64,000 nt of DNA from Polaribacter ponticola. Its GTDB lineage: Bacteria > Bacteroidota > Bacteroidia > Flavobacteriales > Flavobacteriaceae. The translations under genes were made by a program, and so were the position numbers. Each line of letters starts with the position of its first letter. The stretch's first letter is position 1. The stretch is taken from the NCBI RefSeq assembly GCF_026191475.2, contig NZ_JAOSLC020000003.1, positions 2,263,001 through 2,327,000 on the forward strand, read 5' to 3'. Under the pieces are notes generated by a model. That model ran no database searches and was not told where the DNA came from. It saw nothing but the letters and a program-made list of their open reading frames with translations. Of the stretch, positions 16,499 through 25,141 are shown in pieces.

Positions 16499-16554
16499 AA
16501 AAAAAGAGCTAAACAAACTAGTTAGCCCTTTTATACACTTCCCCCAAAGTATAT
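16499..16554 (-). ncRNA. Putative small RNA, copy 2 (loop UGGGGG)
   Basis: This is the second copy of the module. The minus-strand transcript would form AUACUU/AAGUGU around the loop UGGGGG, then a terminator stem AGGGCUAA/UUAGCUCU followed by seven U. Two pairs (one in each stem) are G-U on this strand but A-C on the other, again pointing to minus-strand transcription. Although many stem and linker bases differ from copy 1, both hairpins and the G-rich loop are kept. The promoter box is TATCTTTA, one mismatch from consensus. Confidence 0.65.
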
Positions 16555-16560
16555 ATGCTG

Positions 16561-16632
16561 TAAAGATAGTATTCAATTAAAGTTTTAAGTAGGAAATGGG
16601 AGGACTATTGCGGACAACTAAGTAACCATTAG
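16561..16632 (-). promoter_or_regulatory. Promoter and operator of putative small RNA copy 2
   Basis: On the minus strand TGTCCGCAATAGTC (16616-16603), TTAAAAC (16588-16582) and TATCTTTA (16568-16561) have the same spacings as in copy 1 (14 and 13 bases). On the plus strand ACTATT at 16604 and ACCATT at 16625 are again 21 bases apart. Conservation of these blocks while the bases between them have diverged suggests a bound activator. Confidence 0.6.
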
Positions 16633-16840
16633 AGTCATTTTAGGTTTTCAATCATTTAAACAACCAATTAAGACGGTAAACAACTAAAAAGGACATTATT
16701 GTTTTTGTATATTATAAATGTTGTATATTTTTGGGTCTTCTAAAAAAGAAGTGTTTAATCTACCTGCACATATAGAATTAAGTATAATTGTTTAGAGGCT
16801 ATAATTAGCTATATCTTAAAAATTAATAAAACATTAAATA

Positions 16841-17557
16841 ATGAAAACTAAAATATTAATTGTTGATGATTCTATAGATACTAGAGTTTTCGTCACTAGT
16901 ATTTTAACAAACTATGATGTAATAGAAGCTAAAGATGGGGTAGAGGCTTTAGAGATTATTAGTAATAATGAAATTAACTTGTTAATTACAGATTATAAAA
17001 TGCCTAAAATGGATGGTTTTGATCTAGTATTAGATATAAAAAAGAAAAACTACGATTTTCCTATCATTATTATTACGGCCTTAACCTCTTTGGAGAAGAA
17101 AAAGCGAATGTTAAGATTAGGTATAGATAATTATTTATATAAACCTTTTTTTAAAGAAGAGTTAGTTAGTATCATTGAGAGAGCAATTGTTTATCATAAA
17201 ACTGTGGTTTTAACCAAGAAAAATCTTGATTTAGCTACAGGTGATCAGTCAGAATTATTTAAGTCTAAAGTTGAAAATATAATTTACACAAATGTAGATA
17301 ACTTTAATTTTTCTATTGAAATTATGGCTAGAGAATTTAATATTTCAACCAAAACCCTAACCAGAAGAACTAAAGCTATATTTGGCCAAACTCCAAATCA
17401 GCTAATGATAGAATGCCGTTTAAATTCCGCTCAAGAAATACTGTTACAAAACCCAAGAATCAGTTTAAAAGAAGTGGCTAAAAGAGTAGGATTAAAAAAC
17501 ACTAGTTATTTAAAAAGTAGACTTACAGATAAGTTTAAGACATTTTATGAAATGTAA
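16841..17557 (+). CDS. Response regulator with AraC-type DNA-binding domain
   Basis: The 238-residue protein joins an N-terminal receiver domain (residues 3-118; LIVDDS pocket, phospho-acceptor D51 in ITDYKMPKMDG, lysine in YKPFF) to a C-terminal AraC/XylS helix-turn-helix domain (about 140-236; FNISTKTLTRRTKAIFG and KEVAKRVGLKNTSYLKSR). It should be a phosphorylation-controlled transcription factor. It is divergent from the kinase-containing CheB-CheR gene and from the two putative small-RNA modules, which makes it the natural candidate regulator of both; that link is inference. A tandem GCTATA repeat with a 10-base period lies 28 bases upstream of its ATG. Confidence 0.9.
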   Translation: MKTKILIVDDSIDTRVFVTSILTNYDVIEAKDGVEALEIISNNEINLLITDYKMPKMDGFDLVLDIKKKNYDFPIIIITALTSLEKKKRMLRLGIDNYLYKPFFKEELVSIIERAIVYHKTVVLTKKNLDLATGDQSELFKSKVENIIYTNVDNFNFSIEIMAREFNISTKTLTRRTKAIFGQTPNQLMIECRLNSAQEILLQNPRISLKEVAKRVGLKNTSYLKSRLTDKFKTFYEM

Positions 17558-17571
17558 ATAAACAATAGTTT

Positions 17572-17934
17572 TTATTTCCCTAAAGGAATAGCTATAACTC
17601 CTTCAAATTTTTCGCTAAAAGCTATAATCGCTTTATCTGCCTCAAGTTTTGTTTTGTAATTACCAACTTGTACTTTCCATTCTGGAGCTATATATAATAG
17701 TTTGGTGTAAACTCCAGGAAAATTTATTTTAAATTTACTTTGTAGTTTTCTAGCTTTGGTTTCGCTGCCATAAAATATTTGAACCCTATATCCAAAACCA
17801 AAATCTTTGTTAAACGATCTTTTCTTTGAAATTAAGTTTTTAATTTCTTTGCTACTATTCGTGTCGTTTTGTGCTGATATAGAGGTAGTACCAATTAATA
17901 AAAAAATAAAAAGTAAGATAAGCTTATTGTTCAT
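17572..17934 (-). CDS. SPOR-domain secreted protein
   Basis: A cleavable signal peptide (MNNKLILLFIFLLIGTTSISAQ) leads a 98-residue mature protein whose second half, about residues 47-118, is a SPOR domain: YRVQIFYGSETKARKLQSKF, then WKVQVGNYKTKLEADKAI. SPOR domains bind denuded peptidoglycan glycan strands, so the protein is expected in the periplasm. No other domain is attached, as in many short Bacteroidetes SPOR proteins. A -7 box lies about 15 bases upstream. Its 3' end faces the AraC-type regulator gene at a distance of 14 bases. Confidence 0.85.
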   Translation of the reverse strand: MNNKLILLFIFLLIGTTSISAQNDTNSSKEIKNLISKKRSFNKDFGFGYRVQIFYGSETKARKLQSKFKINFPGVYTKLLYIAPEWKVQVGNYKTKLEADKAIIAFSEKFEGVIAIPLGK

Positions 17935-17948
17935 GAGTAAATTTTCTA

Positions 17949-17956
17949 CAAAAATA
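17949..17956 (-). promoter_or_regulatory. -7 box (TATTTTTG) for the SPOR protein gene
   Basis: On the minus strand TATTTTTG fits TAnnTTTG and ends 14 bases before the ATG, predicting a leader of only about 8 bases. Confidence 0.45.
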
Positions 17957-18056
17957 ACGAGTAAATTTAGATTATATTCACAATAAATATTATTTAGAAT
18001 TATTATAAATTAATATTTAACATTCTTTTAGCTTTTCAAAATTTAGCAATATGTAG

Positions 18057-18064
18057 TACTTTTG
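18057..18064 (+). promoter_or_regulatory. -7 box (TACTTTTG) for the act-cox operon
   Basis: TACTTTTG fits TAnnTTTG and lies 64 bases upstream of the actA ATG. It is the only good promoter match before the eight-gene respiratory operon. Confidence 0.5.
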
Positions 18065-18128
18065 TGCAACTGTTCAAAAAGCGTTTTTTTGAGCTATTTA
18101 TACACGATATTAAAAATAGTTTGTAAAT

Positions 18129-19409
18129 ATGAGAAGTGTAGCGTTACACAGTAAACTAACTAATGTATTACTAAAGAGTTTTACAATCATTCTGTTTTTT
18201 GCATTTAGCTTGTCATCTTATTCGCAAGATGTAGATGAGGCACGTCAAAAAGAAGGTAGAAAATTATTTAAATCTTTATGTGCTTCTTGCCACAAGTTAG
18301 ATAAGAAATTAGTTGGACCTGCTTTAGCAGGTATAGAGGATCGTAGAGAAAACGATTGGTTGAAAGCATGGATTAAGGACAATGCTGAGTTTCAGAAAAC
18401 AGATGCAGATGCTGTTGAAGCGGCAGAGTTTTCTCCAACAGCGATGACGGCTTTTCCTCAGTTAAGTGAAAAACAGGTTGATGATATTTTATATTATACA
18501 ACGGTTGGAGATCCAAAAAAGAAAGTTGAAGCTGAAGTTGCTGGTGCCAGTAAAGGTTCTGATGGGCCTAAGTGGTTAGTTAATATTTTAGCATTAGCTA
18601 TTATTGTTGCTTTTTTAATTATTGCTGGTTTGTTAAAAACAATTAGCGAATTAAAAGGGGCGCCAAAAACAAAAGGAGCAGTTGCTAGTTTAAGTGATGT
18701 TTGGGAAGGTTATAAGCAAAATACATTTTTAAAAGTATTAACAACAATATTTTTATTGCTAATGGGTGCTTATTTTACTTTTGGAACCTTATTTAAGGTA
18801 GGTGTTGATGAGGGGTATTCTCCTTTGCAGCCGATTGCTTTTTCTCATAAAGTGCATGCTGGTGATAATCAGATAGATTGTCAATATTGTCACTCTTCTG
18901 CAAAGCATAGTAAAACATCAGGAATTCCTTCTGTAAATGTTTGTATGAATTGTCATAAAAACATCTCTGAAGTTGCTGATGATACTAAAGTGGAGTGGGA
19001 TGGTATAACTTATGGTAAGCCAGAGTTAGATAAGGAAATTGCTAAGATATATGAAGCAGCTGGTTGGGATGCAGATGAGTTAGCGTATACAGGAAATACA
19101 AAGCCGGTTAAATGGATTAGAGTTCATAATTTGCCAGATTTCGCATATTTTAACCACTCTCAACACGTAACTGTTGGTGGTCTGAAATGTCAAAAATGTC
19201 ACGGGCCAGTAGAGGAAATGGATGAAATGCGTCAGTATTCTCCATTAACTATGGGTTGGTGTATCGACTGTCATAAAGAGACTAAGGTAGATTTAAAGGG
19301 TAATGAGTATTACTCTAAAATTCATAAGGAATTAGCTAAAAAATATAATGTAGATAAGGTTACCATTGCTCAATTGGGAGGTAAAGAATGTGGTAAATGT
19401 CATTATTAA
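18129..19409 (+). CDS. actA: Alternative complex III subunit ActA, multiheme cytochrome c
   Basis: ActA carries electrons in alternative complex III, which oxidises menaquinol in place of a cytochrome bc complex. Six CxxCH heme sites are visible: CASCH at residue 51, then CQYCH, CMNCH, CQKCH, CIDCH and CGKCH between about residues 250 and 425. The first belongs to an N-terminal monoheme cytochrome c domain (about 35-125) after a signal peptide. Two transmembrane helices (about 150-172 and 195-220) separate it from the pentaheme c7-like part. The gene opens an operon with actBCDEF, coxB and coxA. The N-terminal extra heme domain makes it longer than a plain pentaheme ActA. Confidence 0.93.
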   Translation: MRSVALHSKLTNVLLKSFTIILFFAFSLSSYSQDVDEARQKEGRKLFKSLCASCHKLDKKLVGPALAGIEDRRENDWLKAWIKDNAEFQKTDADAVEAAEFSPTAMTAFPQLSEKQVDDILYYTTVGDPKKKVEAEVAGASKGSDGPKWLVNILALAIIVAFLIIAGLLKTISELKGAPKTKGAVASLSDVWEGYKQNTFLKVLTTIFLLLMGAYFTFGTLFKVGVDEGYSPLQPIAFSHKVHAGDNQIDCQYCHSSAKHSKTSGIPSVNVCMNCHKNISEVADDTKVEWDGITYGKPELDKEIAKIYEAAGWDADELAYTGNTKPVKWIRVHNLPDFAYFNHSQHVTVGGLKCQKCHGPVEEMDEMRQYSPLTMGWCIDCHKETKVDLKGNEYYSKIHKELAKKYNVDKVTIAQLGGKECGKCHY

Positions 19410-19493
19410 TTAGAATTTTAAAAAAATTAAAGATCCACTAAAGATTGTTGTTTTTCAATTTTTAAATCTTTTAATCATTAAACAAAAGCATAA

Positions 19494-22400
19494 ATGGCTT
19501 CAAACAAAAAATACTGGAAAAGTGTTGAAGAACTTAAAGGAAGTTCTGTTGTTGAAACGCTGAGTAAAAACGAGTTTGTAGGAGAGATTTCTACGGATCA
19601 GTTTTTAGGTGATAAAGAAACATTAGAAAATTCATCTACTTCTCGTAGAGATTTCTTAAAATATGTTGGCTTTACTACTGCTGCAGCTTCTTTGGCTGCT
19701 TGTGAAGGCCCAGTTAGAAAATCAATTCCTTATGTTGTAAAACCTAACGATGTAACTCCTGGAGTTGCAGATTGGTATGCAACCTCTATGGCAGATGGAT
19801 ATGATTTTGCTAACGTGTTAGTTAAAACACGTGAAGGTCGTCCTATTCAAATAATGCCAAATAAAGATGCAAACGGAACAACAAGTGCTAGAGTTCAGGC
19901 AGCTGTTTTGTCTTTATATGATGAGCAACTAAGATTAAAAGAACCAACTAAAGGTGGTGAAGTTATTTCTTGGTCTGATGTAGATAAAGAAATTGGCGCA
20001 AAATTAAACGCATTAAAAGCTGCTAGTAAATCTGTTGTATTATTAACAGGTACAATGGCAAGCCCATCTACAGATAAAATAATTTCTGAGTTTATTGCTA
20101 CAAATCCAAATGCAAAGCATGTTGTTTATGATGCAATTTCAGAGTCAGGAGCTGCAGATGCAATGTTAGCTATGTATGGTGAACGTGCTTTGCCAAATTA
20201 TCATTTAGATAAAGCAAAAACAATTGTTTCTTTTGGTGCAGATTTCTTAGGAGATTTTCACGGAGGTTTTGAAAAGCAATTTATTGCTGGTAGAAAGCCA
20301 GAAACTGGTCACATGTCTTACCATGTGCAGTTTGAGAGTAATATGTCTTTAACGGGTGCAAATTCAGATAAAAGAGTGGTTGTAAAGCCTTCTGATCAAG
20401 TGTTTGCATTAATAAACTTATACAACGCAATTACAGGTTCTAATGTTCCTTCTAAAGAAACATCTGTAGATGCAACTGTAAAAGCAATGGCAACAGAACT
20501 AAAGAAATCTGGTTCTAAAGGTGTTGTGTTAACAGGGTTAAATGATAAAAATGCTCAATTAGTTGCATTCGCAATTAATGAAGTGTTAAATAGTGAAATT
20601 TTTGATACAAACAACACGTTAAATATCCGTCAAGGTAATGATGCTGAAGTTGCTCAATTAGTTTCAGATATGAAAGCAGGTAAAATTGCAGGATTAATTT
20701 CTTACAATGTAGACCCTATTTATTCATTATCAAATTCATCAGATTTTTCTGAAGGATTAAAAAAGTTAGAATTATCGGTAGCGTTATCAACAGAAAATAA
20801 CGAAACTGTAAACTCTTCTAATTTTGCATTACCAACTCCACACTTTTTAGAGTCTTGGGGAGATACTCAATTTAACGAAGTGACTTATGGTTTAATGCAA
20901 CCAACAATTCAGCCATTATTTAATACACGTCAAGTTCAAGATGTCTTATTAAAATGGTCTGGAAACGCAACAAAATATTACGATTATTTAAAAGCTTATG
21001 CTGCAGATAATGTTTTAAATGGTAGCTCATGGAATACAGCATTGCATAATGGTTTTTATAATAAAGAAACTATAGATACTATAAGTTTTGAATCTACAGT
21101 GGAGATTAATAAAGTGTTAAAAGCTTTATTTAATGCTACAAAAGCTTCTAAGTTTGAGTTAAACTTATATGCTAAAACAGGTTTAGGTGATGGTAAACAA
21201 GCAAACAATCCTTGGTTGCAAGAATTTCCAGATCCAATAACAAGAGCTTCTTGGGATAATTACTTAACAATGTCTATTACAGATGCAAAAGAATTAGGTT
21301 TTGCAAATCCTGTAAAAGATAACGGAGCTATAGATGGTGATTATGCTAAAGTATCTGTTAACGGTAAAGAAGTTATTGTTCCTGTAATGGTGCAACCTGG
21401 TCAAGCGAATGGTTCTTTTGGTTTAGCTTTAGGTTTTGGTAAAATTTTTGGGTTAAAAGAAGAAATGCAAGTTGGTGTTAATGCTTATTCATTATACGCA
21501 AACGGAAATAATATACAGTATAATGTAGCTATAGAGAAAGTATCTGGAACACATCAGTTTGCTTGTACACAAGTGCAAAAAACAATTGCTGGTCGTCATG
21601 ATATTTTAAAAGTAGCCTCATTAAAAGATTACTTAAACGTTGCGCCTAAAGATCATAAGAATGGATGGAATAAGCCTGCTTATGTGTCTTACGATCATCA
21701 AGAAGTAGAGGCAAATACGATTGATTTATGGGATGAGCACAACAGAGAAGTTGGCCATCACTTTAACTTATCAATAGATTTAACTTCTTGTACAGGTTGT
21801 GGTGCTTGTGTTGTAGCTTGTCATGCAGAAAACAACGTGCCAGTTGTAGGTAAAAAAGAAGTAAGAGTTGGTAGAGATATGCACTGGTTGCGTATTGATA
21901 GATATTATTCTTCTGAGGTTGAAACTAGAGAAGAAGCTAAAGAATTAGGTTTAAGTAGAGGTGAAATGTATGAAGCATTAGAAACTGAAGCTGTAAACCC
22001 AGAGGTTACTTTTCAACCAATGATGTGCCAGCACTGTAATCATGCCCCTTGTGAGACTGTTTGTCCGGTTGCAGCAACATCACATGGTCGTCAAGGTCAA
22101 AATCAAATGGCATATAATAGATGTGTTGGTACAAGATATTGTGCAAACAACTGTCCTTATAGAGTTCGTAGATTTAACTGGTTTAATTATGCAGATAATA
22201 ACGAGTTTGACTTTAATATGAATAATGACTACGGAAAAATGGTTTTAAATCCAGATGTAGTTGTGCGTTCTAGAGGGGTTATGGAAAAATGTTCTATGTG
22301 TATCCAAATGACACAAGCAACAATTCTAAAAGCTAAAAAAGAAGGTAGAGCAGTAAATACAGATGAGTTCGAAACTGCTTGTTCATCTGCATGTACAACC

Positions 22401-22550
22401 GGAGCAATGGTTTTTGGAGATGTTAATAACGAGAAAGACCAAGTAGCTGCATTAGCAGAAGATAAAAGAGCTTATAATGTGTTAGATTACTTACAGACGA
22501 AACCGAATGTAATTTATCAAGTGAAAGTTAAGAATACAAACGAAGCGTAA
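19494..22550 (+). CDS. actB: Alternative complex III subunit ActB, iron-sulfur/molybdopterin-like protein
   Basis: The 1,018-residue subunit combines a molybdopterin-oxidoreductase-like region (about 75-730, in this family without cofactor) with a ferredoxin-like C-terminus that relays electrons from quinol. A Tat-type sequence SRRDFLKYVGF (R51 R52) is followed by SLAAC, so cysteine 70 is probably lipidated. The cluster ligands are CTGCGACVVACHAENN, CQHCNHAPCETVCPVAAT, CVGTRYCANNCPYRV and CSMCIQMT with ACSSACTTGA, consistent with three [4Fe-4S] and one [3Fe-4S] centres. It lies between actA and actC in the conserved order. Confidence 0.95.
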   Translation: MASNKKYWKSVEELKGSSVVETLSKNEFVGEISTDQFLGDKETLENSSTSRRDFLKYVGFTTAAASLAACEGPVRKSIPYVVKPNDVTPGVADWYATSMADGYDFANVLVKTREGRPIQIMPNKDANGTTSARVQAAVLSLYDEQLRLKEPTKGGEVISWSDVDKEIGAKLNALKAASKSVVLLTGTMASPSTDKIISEFIATNPNAKHVVYDAISESGAADAMLAMYGERALPNYHLDKAKTIVSFGADFLGDFHGGFEKQFIAGRKPETGHMSYHVQFESNMSLTGANSDKRVVVKPSDQVFALINLYNAITGSNVPSKETSVDATVKAMATELKKSGSKGVVLTGLNDKNAQLVAFAINEVLNSEIFDTNNTLNIRQGNDAEVAQLVSDMKAGKIAGLISYNVDPIYSLSNSSDFSEGLKKLELSVALSTENNETVNSSNFALPTPHFLESWGDTQFNEVTYGLMQPTIQPLFNTRQVQDVLLKWSGNATKYYDYLKAYAADNVLNGSSWNTALHNGFYNKETIDTISFESTVEINKVLKALFNATKASKFELNLYAKTGLGDGKQANNPWLQEFPDPITRASWDNYLTMSITDAKELGFANPVKDNGAIDGDYAKVSVNGKEVIVPVMVQPGQANGSFGLALGFGKIFGLKEEMQVGVNAYSLYANGNNIQYNVAIEKVSGTHQFACTQVQKTIAGRHDILKVASLKDYLNVAPKDHKNGWNKPAYVSYDHQEVEANTIDLWDEHNREVGHHFNLSIDLTSCTGCGACVVACHAENNVPVVGKKEVRVGRDMHWLRIDRYYSSEVETREEAKELGLSRGEMYEALETEAVNPEVTFQPMMCQHCNHAPCETVCPVAATSHGRQGQNQMAYNRCVGTRYCANNCPYRVRRFNWFNYADNNEFDFNMNNDYGKMVLNPDVVVRSRGVMEKCSMCIQMTQATILKAKKEGRAVNTDEFETACSSACTTGAMVFGDVNNEKDQVAALAEDKRAYNVLDYLQTKPNVIYQVKVKNTNEA

Positions 22551-22572
22551 TTAAAAATTAAGATATAAAAAT

Positions 22573-24027
22573 ATGTCTCATTACGAAGCACCCATAAGGG
22601 AACCTTTAGTATTAGGTGATAAAAGTTATCACGATATTACCGAAGACATTGCAAAACCTATAGAGGGTAAAGCAAACAAAAATTGGTACATCGCATTTTA
22701 TATTTCTTTAGCAGCAATGCTATGGGGATTTGGGTGTATTTTTTATACCGTTGGAACTGGTATTGGAGTTTGGGGATTAAGCAAGAACATTGGATGGGCT
22801 TGGGATATCACAAACTTTGTATGGTGGGTAGGTATTGGTCATGCAGGAACACTTATTTCTGCAGTACTATTATTATTCCGTCAAAAATGGAGAATGGCAA
22901 TTAACCGTTCTGCAGAAGCAATGACAATTTTTGCCGTTTTTCAAGCAGGATTGTTTCCAATTATTCACATGGGTAGACCTTGGAATGGATATTGGGTTTT
23001 ACCAATGCCAAACCAATTTGGATCTTTGTGGGTAAACTTTAACTCACCATTATTATGGGACGTTTTTGCAATCTCAACGTATTTATCTGTATCATTAGTT
23101 TTCTGGTGGACAGGTTTATTACCAGATTTTGCAATGATTAGAGATAGAGCTGTGAAGCCTTTCCAAAAGAAAATTTACGCTTTATTATCATTCGGTTGGT
23201 CTGGTAGAGCTAAAGATTGGCAACGTTTTGAAGAAGTATCTTTAGTACTTGCAGGTTTAGCAACACCATTAGTACTTTCTGTACATACAATTGTATCTAT
23301 GGATTTTGCTACATCTATTAACCCAGGTTGGCACTCAACAATTTTTCCACCTTATTTCGTAGCAGGAGCAATCTTTTCTGGATTTGCAATGGTACAAACA
23401 TTATTAGGTATTATGAGAAAAGTTACAAATTTAGAAGATTATATTACACGTATGCACGTAGAATATATGAATATTGTAATTATCTTAACTGGTGGAATTG
23501 TAGCAGTAGCTTATGCAACTGAATTCTTTATTGCATGGTATACAGGATCTCCTTACGAGAATTATACATATTTATCTGTAGGTGCTGCAACAGGACCATA
23601 TGCTTGGGCATTTTATTCTTTATTATTCTTTAATATCTTAACACCTCAGATATTATGGTTTAAGAAAATTAGAAGAAGTTTTATATGGTCATTCATTATT
23701 TCAATATTTATAAATATTGGTATGTGGTTTGAGCGTTTCGATATTATTGCAATTGTATTAAGTAAGGGACACTTACCATCAACTTGGTGGCGTTTTGAGC
23801 CAACATTTGTAGATGTAGGTATCTTTATAGGAACTATAGGATTCTTCTTTGTGTTATTCTTATTATATGCAAGAACATTCCCTGTAATTGCGCAAGCGGA
23901 AGTAAAAACGATACTAAAATCTTCTGGAGAGTTTTACAAGAAGAGAAGAGAACAAGGTATACCAACTAAACCAGCTATTGATGTAGCAAATGTAGCAGGT
24001 ACATCAGATAAATCAACTAAAGAATAA
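22573..24027 (+). CDS. actC: Alternative complex III subunit ActC (NrfD/PsrC-like)
   Basis: This integral membrane protein of 484 residues belongs to the NrfD/PsrC family and binds the quinol next to ActB. About ten hydrophobic helices are visible, including WNGYWVLPMPNQFGSLWVNF and ISIFINIGMWFERF, in the arrangement of two four-helix bundles. It starts 22 bases after actB and ends two bases before actD, so translation is likely coupled. The C-terminus is a charged cytoplasmic tail. In the Act complexes ActC and ActF are structurally related, and both are present here. Confidence 0.95.
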   Translation: MSHYEAPIREPLVLGDKSYHDITEDIAKPIEGKANKNWYIAFYISLAAMLWGFGCIFYTVGTGIGVWGLSKNIGWAWDITNFVWWVGIGHAGTLISAVLLLFRQKWRMAINRSAEAMTIFAVFQAGLFPIIHMGRPWNGYWVLPMPNQFGSLWVNFNSPLLWDVFAISTYLSVSLVFWWTGLLPDFAMIRDRAVKPFQKKIYALLSFGWSGRAKDWQRFEEVSLVLAGLATPLVLSVHTIVSMDFATSINPGWHSTIFPPYFVAGAIFSGFAMVQTLLGIMRKVTNLEDYITRMHVEYMNIVIILTGGIVAVAYATEFFIAWYTGSPYENYTYLSVGAATGPYAWAFYSLLFFNILTPQILWFKKIRRSFIWSFIISIFINIGMWFERFDIIAIVLSKGHLPSTWWRFEPTFVDVGIFIGTIGFFFVLFLLYARTFPVIAQAEVKTILKSSGEFYKKRREQGIPTKPAIDVANVAGTSDKSTKE

Positions 24028-24029
24028 TT

Positions 24030-24557
24030 ATGGAATCATCAAAAGTTATTCACGCATTTTATAATGATGATGAAGTTCTAATGGATGCAGTGAAAGCAGT
24101 TAAAGCAGAACATCATCACATAGAAGAAGTATTTTGTCCTTTTCCAGTACATGGATTAGACAAAGCAATGGGATTAGCTCCAACAAGATTAGCAATTACT
24201 GCGTTTTTCTACGGAATAACAGGTTTGTCTTTCGCAATTTGGATGACTAATTATATGATGATTCAAGATTGGCCACAAGATATTGGTGGTAAACCAAGTT
24301 TTTCTTGGTTTGAGAATATGCCAGCATTTGTACCAATTATGTTTGAATTAACAGTGTTTTTTGCAGCCCATTTAATGGTAATTACTTTTTATATGAGAAG
24401 TAGAATTTGGCCATTTAAAGAAGCAGAAAATCCAGATCCAAGAACTACAGATGACCATTTCTTAATGGAAATTCCTGTACATGATAATGTAGAAGAATTA
24501 ACTTCTTTGTTATCTAAAACAGGCGCTGTAGAAATTAATGTAGTAGATAAGCACTAA
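24030..24557 (+). CDS. actD: Alternative complex III subunit ActD (DUF3341)
   Basis: This 175-residue membrane subunit (DUF3341) stabilises the Act complex and carries no cofactor. A soluble N-terminal domain (about residues 1-55, with VLMDAVKAVKAEHHHIEEVF) is followed by two transmembrane helices (about 57-78 and 105-128), with the loop WPQDIGGKPSFSWFENMPAF between them. The position between actC (2-base gap) and actE (9-base gap) is the standard order. Confidence 0.93.
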   Translation: MESSKVIHAFYNDDEVLMDAVKAVKAEHHHIEEVFCPFPVHGLDKAMGLAPTRLAITAFFYGITGLSFAIWMTNYMMIQDWPQDIGGKPSFSWFENMPAFVPIMFELTVFFAAHLMVITFYMRSRIWPFKEAENPDPRTTDDHFLMEIPVHDNVEELTSLLSKTGAVEINVVDKH

Positions 24558-24566
24558 TCAATAATA

Positions 24567-25115
24567 ATGAAAAACTTAAAATTAATTATCGCTTTAGTTA
24601 CTCTTACAAGTATTATTTCTTGTAATGATAAACGTACACCGCAATTACAATATATGCCAGATATGTATGTATCTGTGCCTTATGACGCTAATGGTGTTGA
24701 TGGAGTTAAAGGAGAACCAGTAAATCTAAAACCAGTTGCAGGTACTATTGCAAGAGGAGGATATCCTGCTTATGATATTGCTAATACCATTGAAGGTGCA
24801 GAAAAAGCAAAGTCAGATTTAAAAAACCCTTTAGAAGCTACAGAAGCTAATTTAGAAAATGGTAAGGCTATGTATACTATATACTGTGCTTCTTGTCATG
24901 GTAAAAAAGGAGATGGTAACGGAATTTTATCTCAGAGAGAAAAATTTGAAGGAATTCCTAATTACACGGATAGAGATATAAACGCAGGTAGTATTTATCA
25001 TGTAATTATGTATGGTAAAAACCTAATGGGATCTCACTCCTCTCAGTTAACATACAATGAACGTTGGCAAATAGTACATTATGTTGAAAAACTACGTACA
25101 GATTTAGCTAAATAA
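24567..25115 (+). CDS. actE: Alternative complex III subunit ActE, monoheme cytochrome c lipoprotein
   Basis: ActE passes electrons from the Act complex towards the terminal oxidase. A type II signal peptide ends in SIISC (cysteine 19), so the protein is lipid-anchored on the periplasmic side. A class I cytochrome c domain fills the second half with the single heme motif CASCHGKKGDG near residue 109 and a distal methionine likely in YGKNLMGSH. The 182-residue length fits ActE. It is embedded in the act operon with short gaps on both sides. Confidence 0.93.
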   Translation: MKNLKLIIALVTLTSIISCNDKRTPQLQYMPDMYVSVPYDANGVDGVKGEPVNLKPVAGTIARGGYPAYDIANTIEGAEKAKSDLKNPLEATEANLENGKAMYTIYCASCHGKKGDGNGILSQREKFEGIPNYTDRDINAGSIYHVIMYGKNLMGSHSSQLTYNERWQIVHYVEKLRTDLAK

Positions 25116-25141
25116 TTCCAAAAAGAAAGAATACGAAAGAT

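Larger units (their letters stand above)
16199..16840. other. 642-bp intergenic region carrying a duplicated RNA module
   Basis: This gap between the divergent CheB-CheR-kinase and AraC-type regulator genes has no supported protein frame. It contains two diverged copies, offset by about 212 bases, of a minus-strand module made of operator, promoter, short RNA and terminator, described in separate entries. The remaining part, 16640-16840, is AT-rich and should hold the promoter of the response regulator gene. A direct repeat GCTATA...GCTATA with a 10-base period lies at 16798-16813. Confidence 0.75.
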
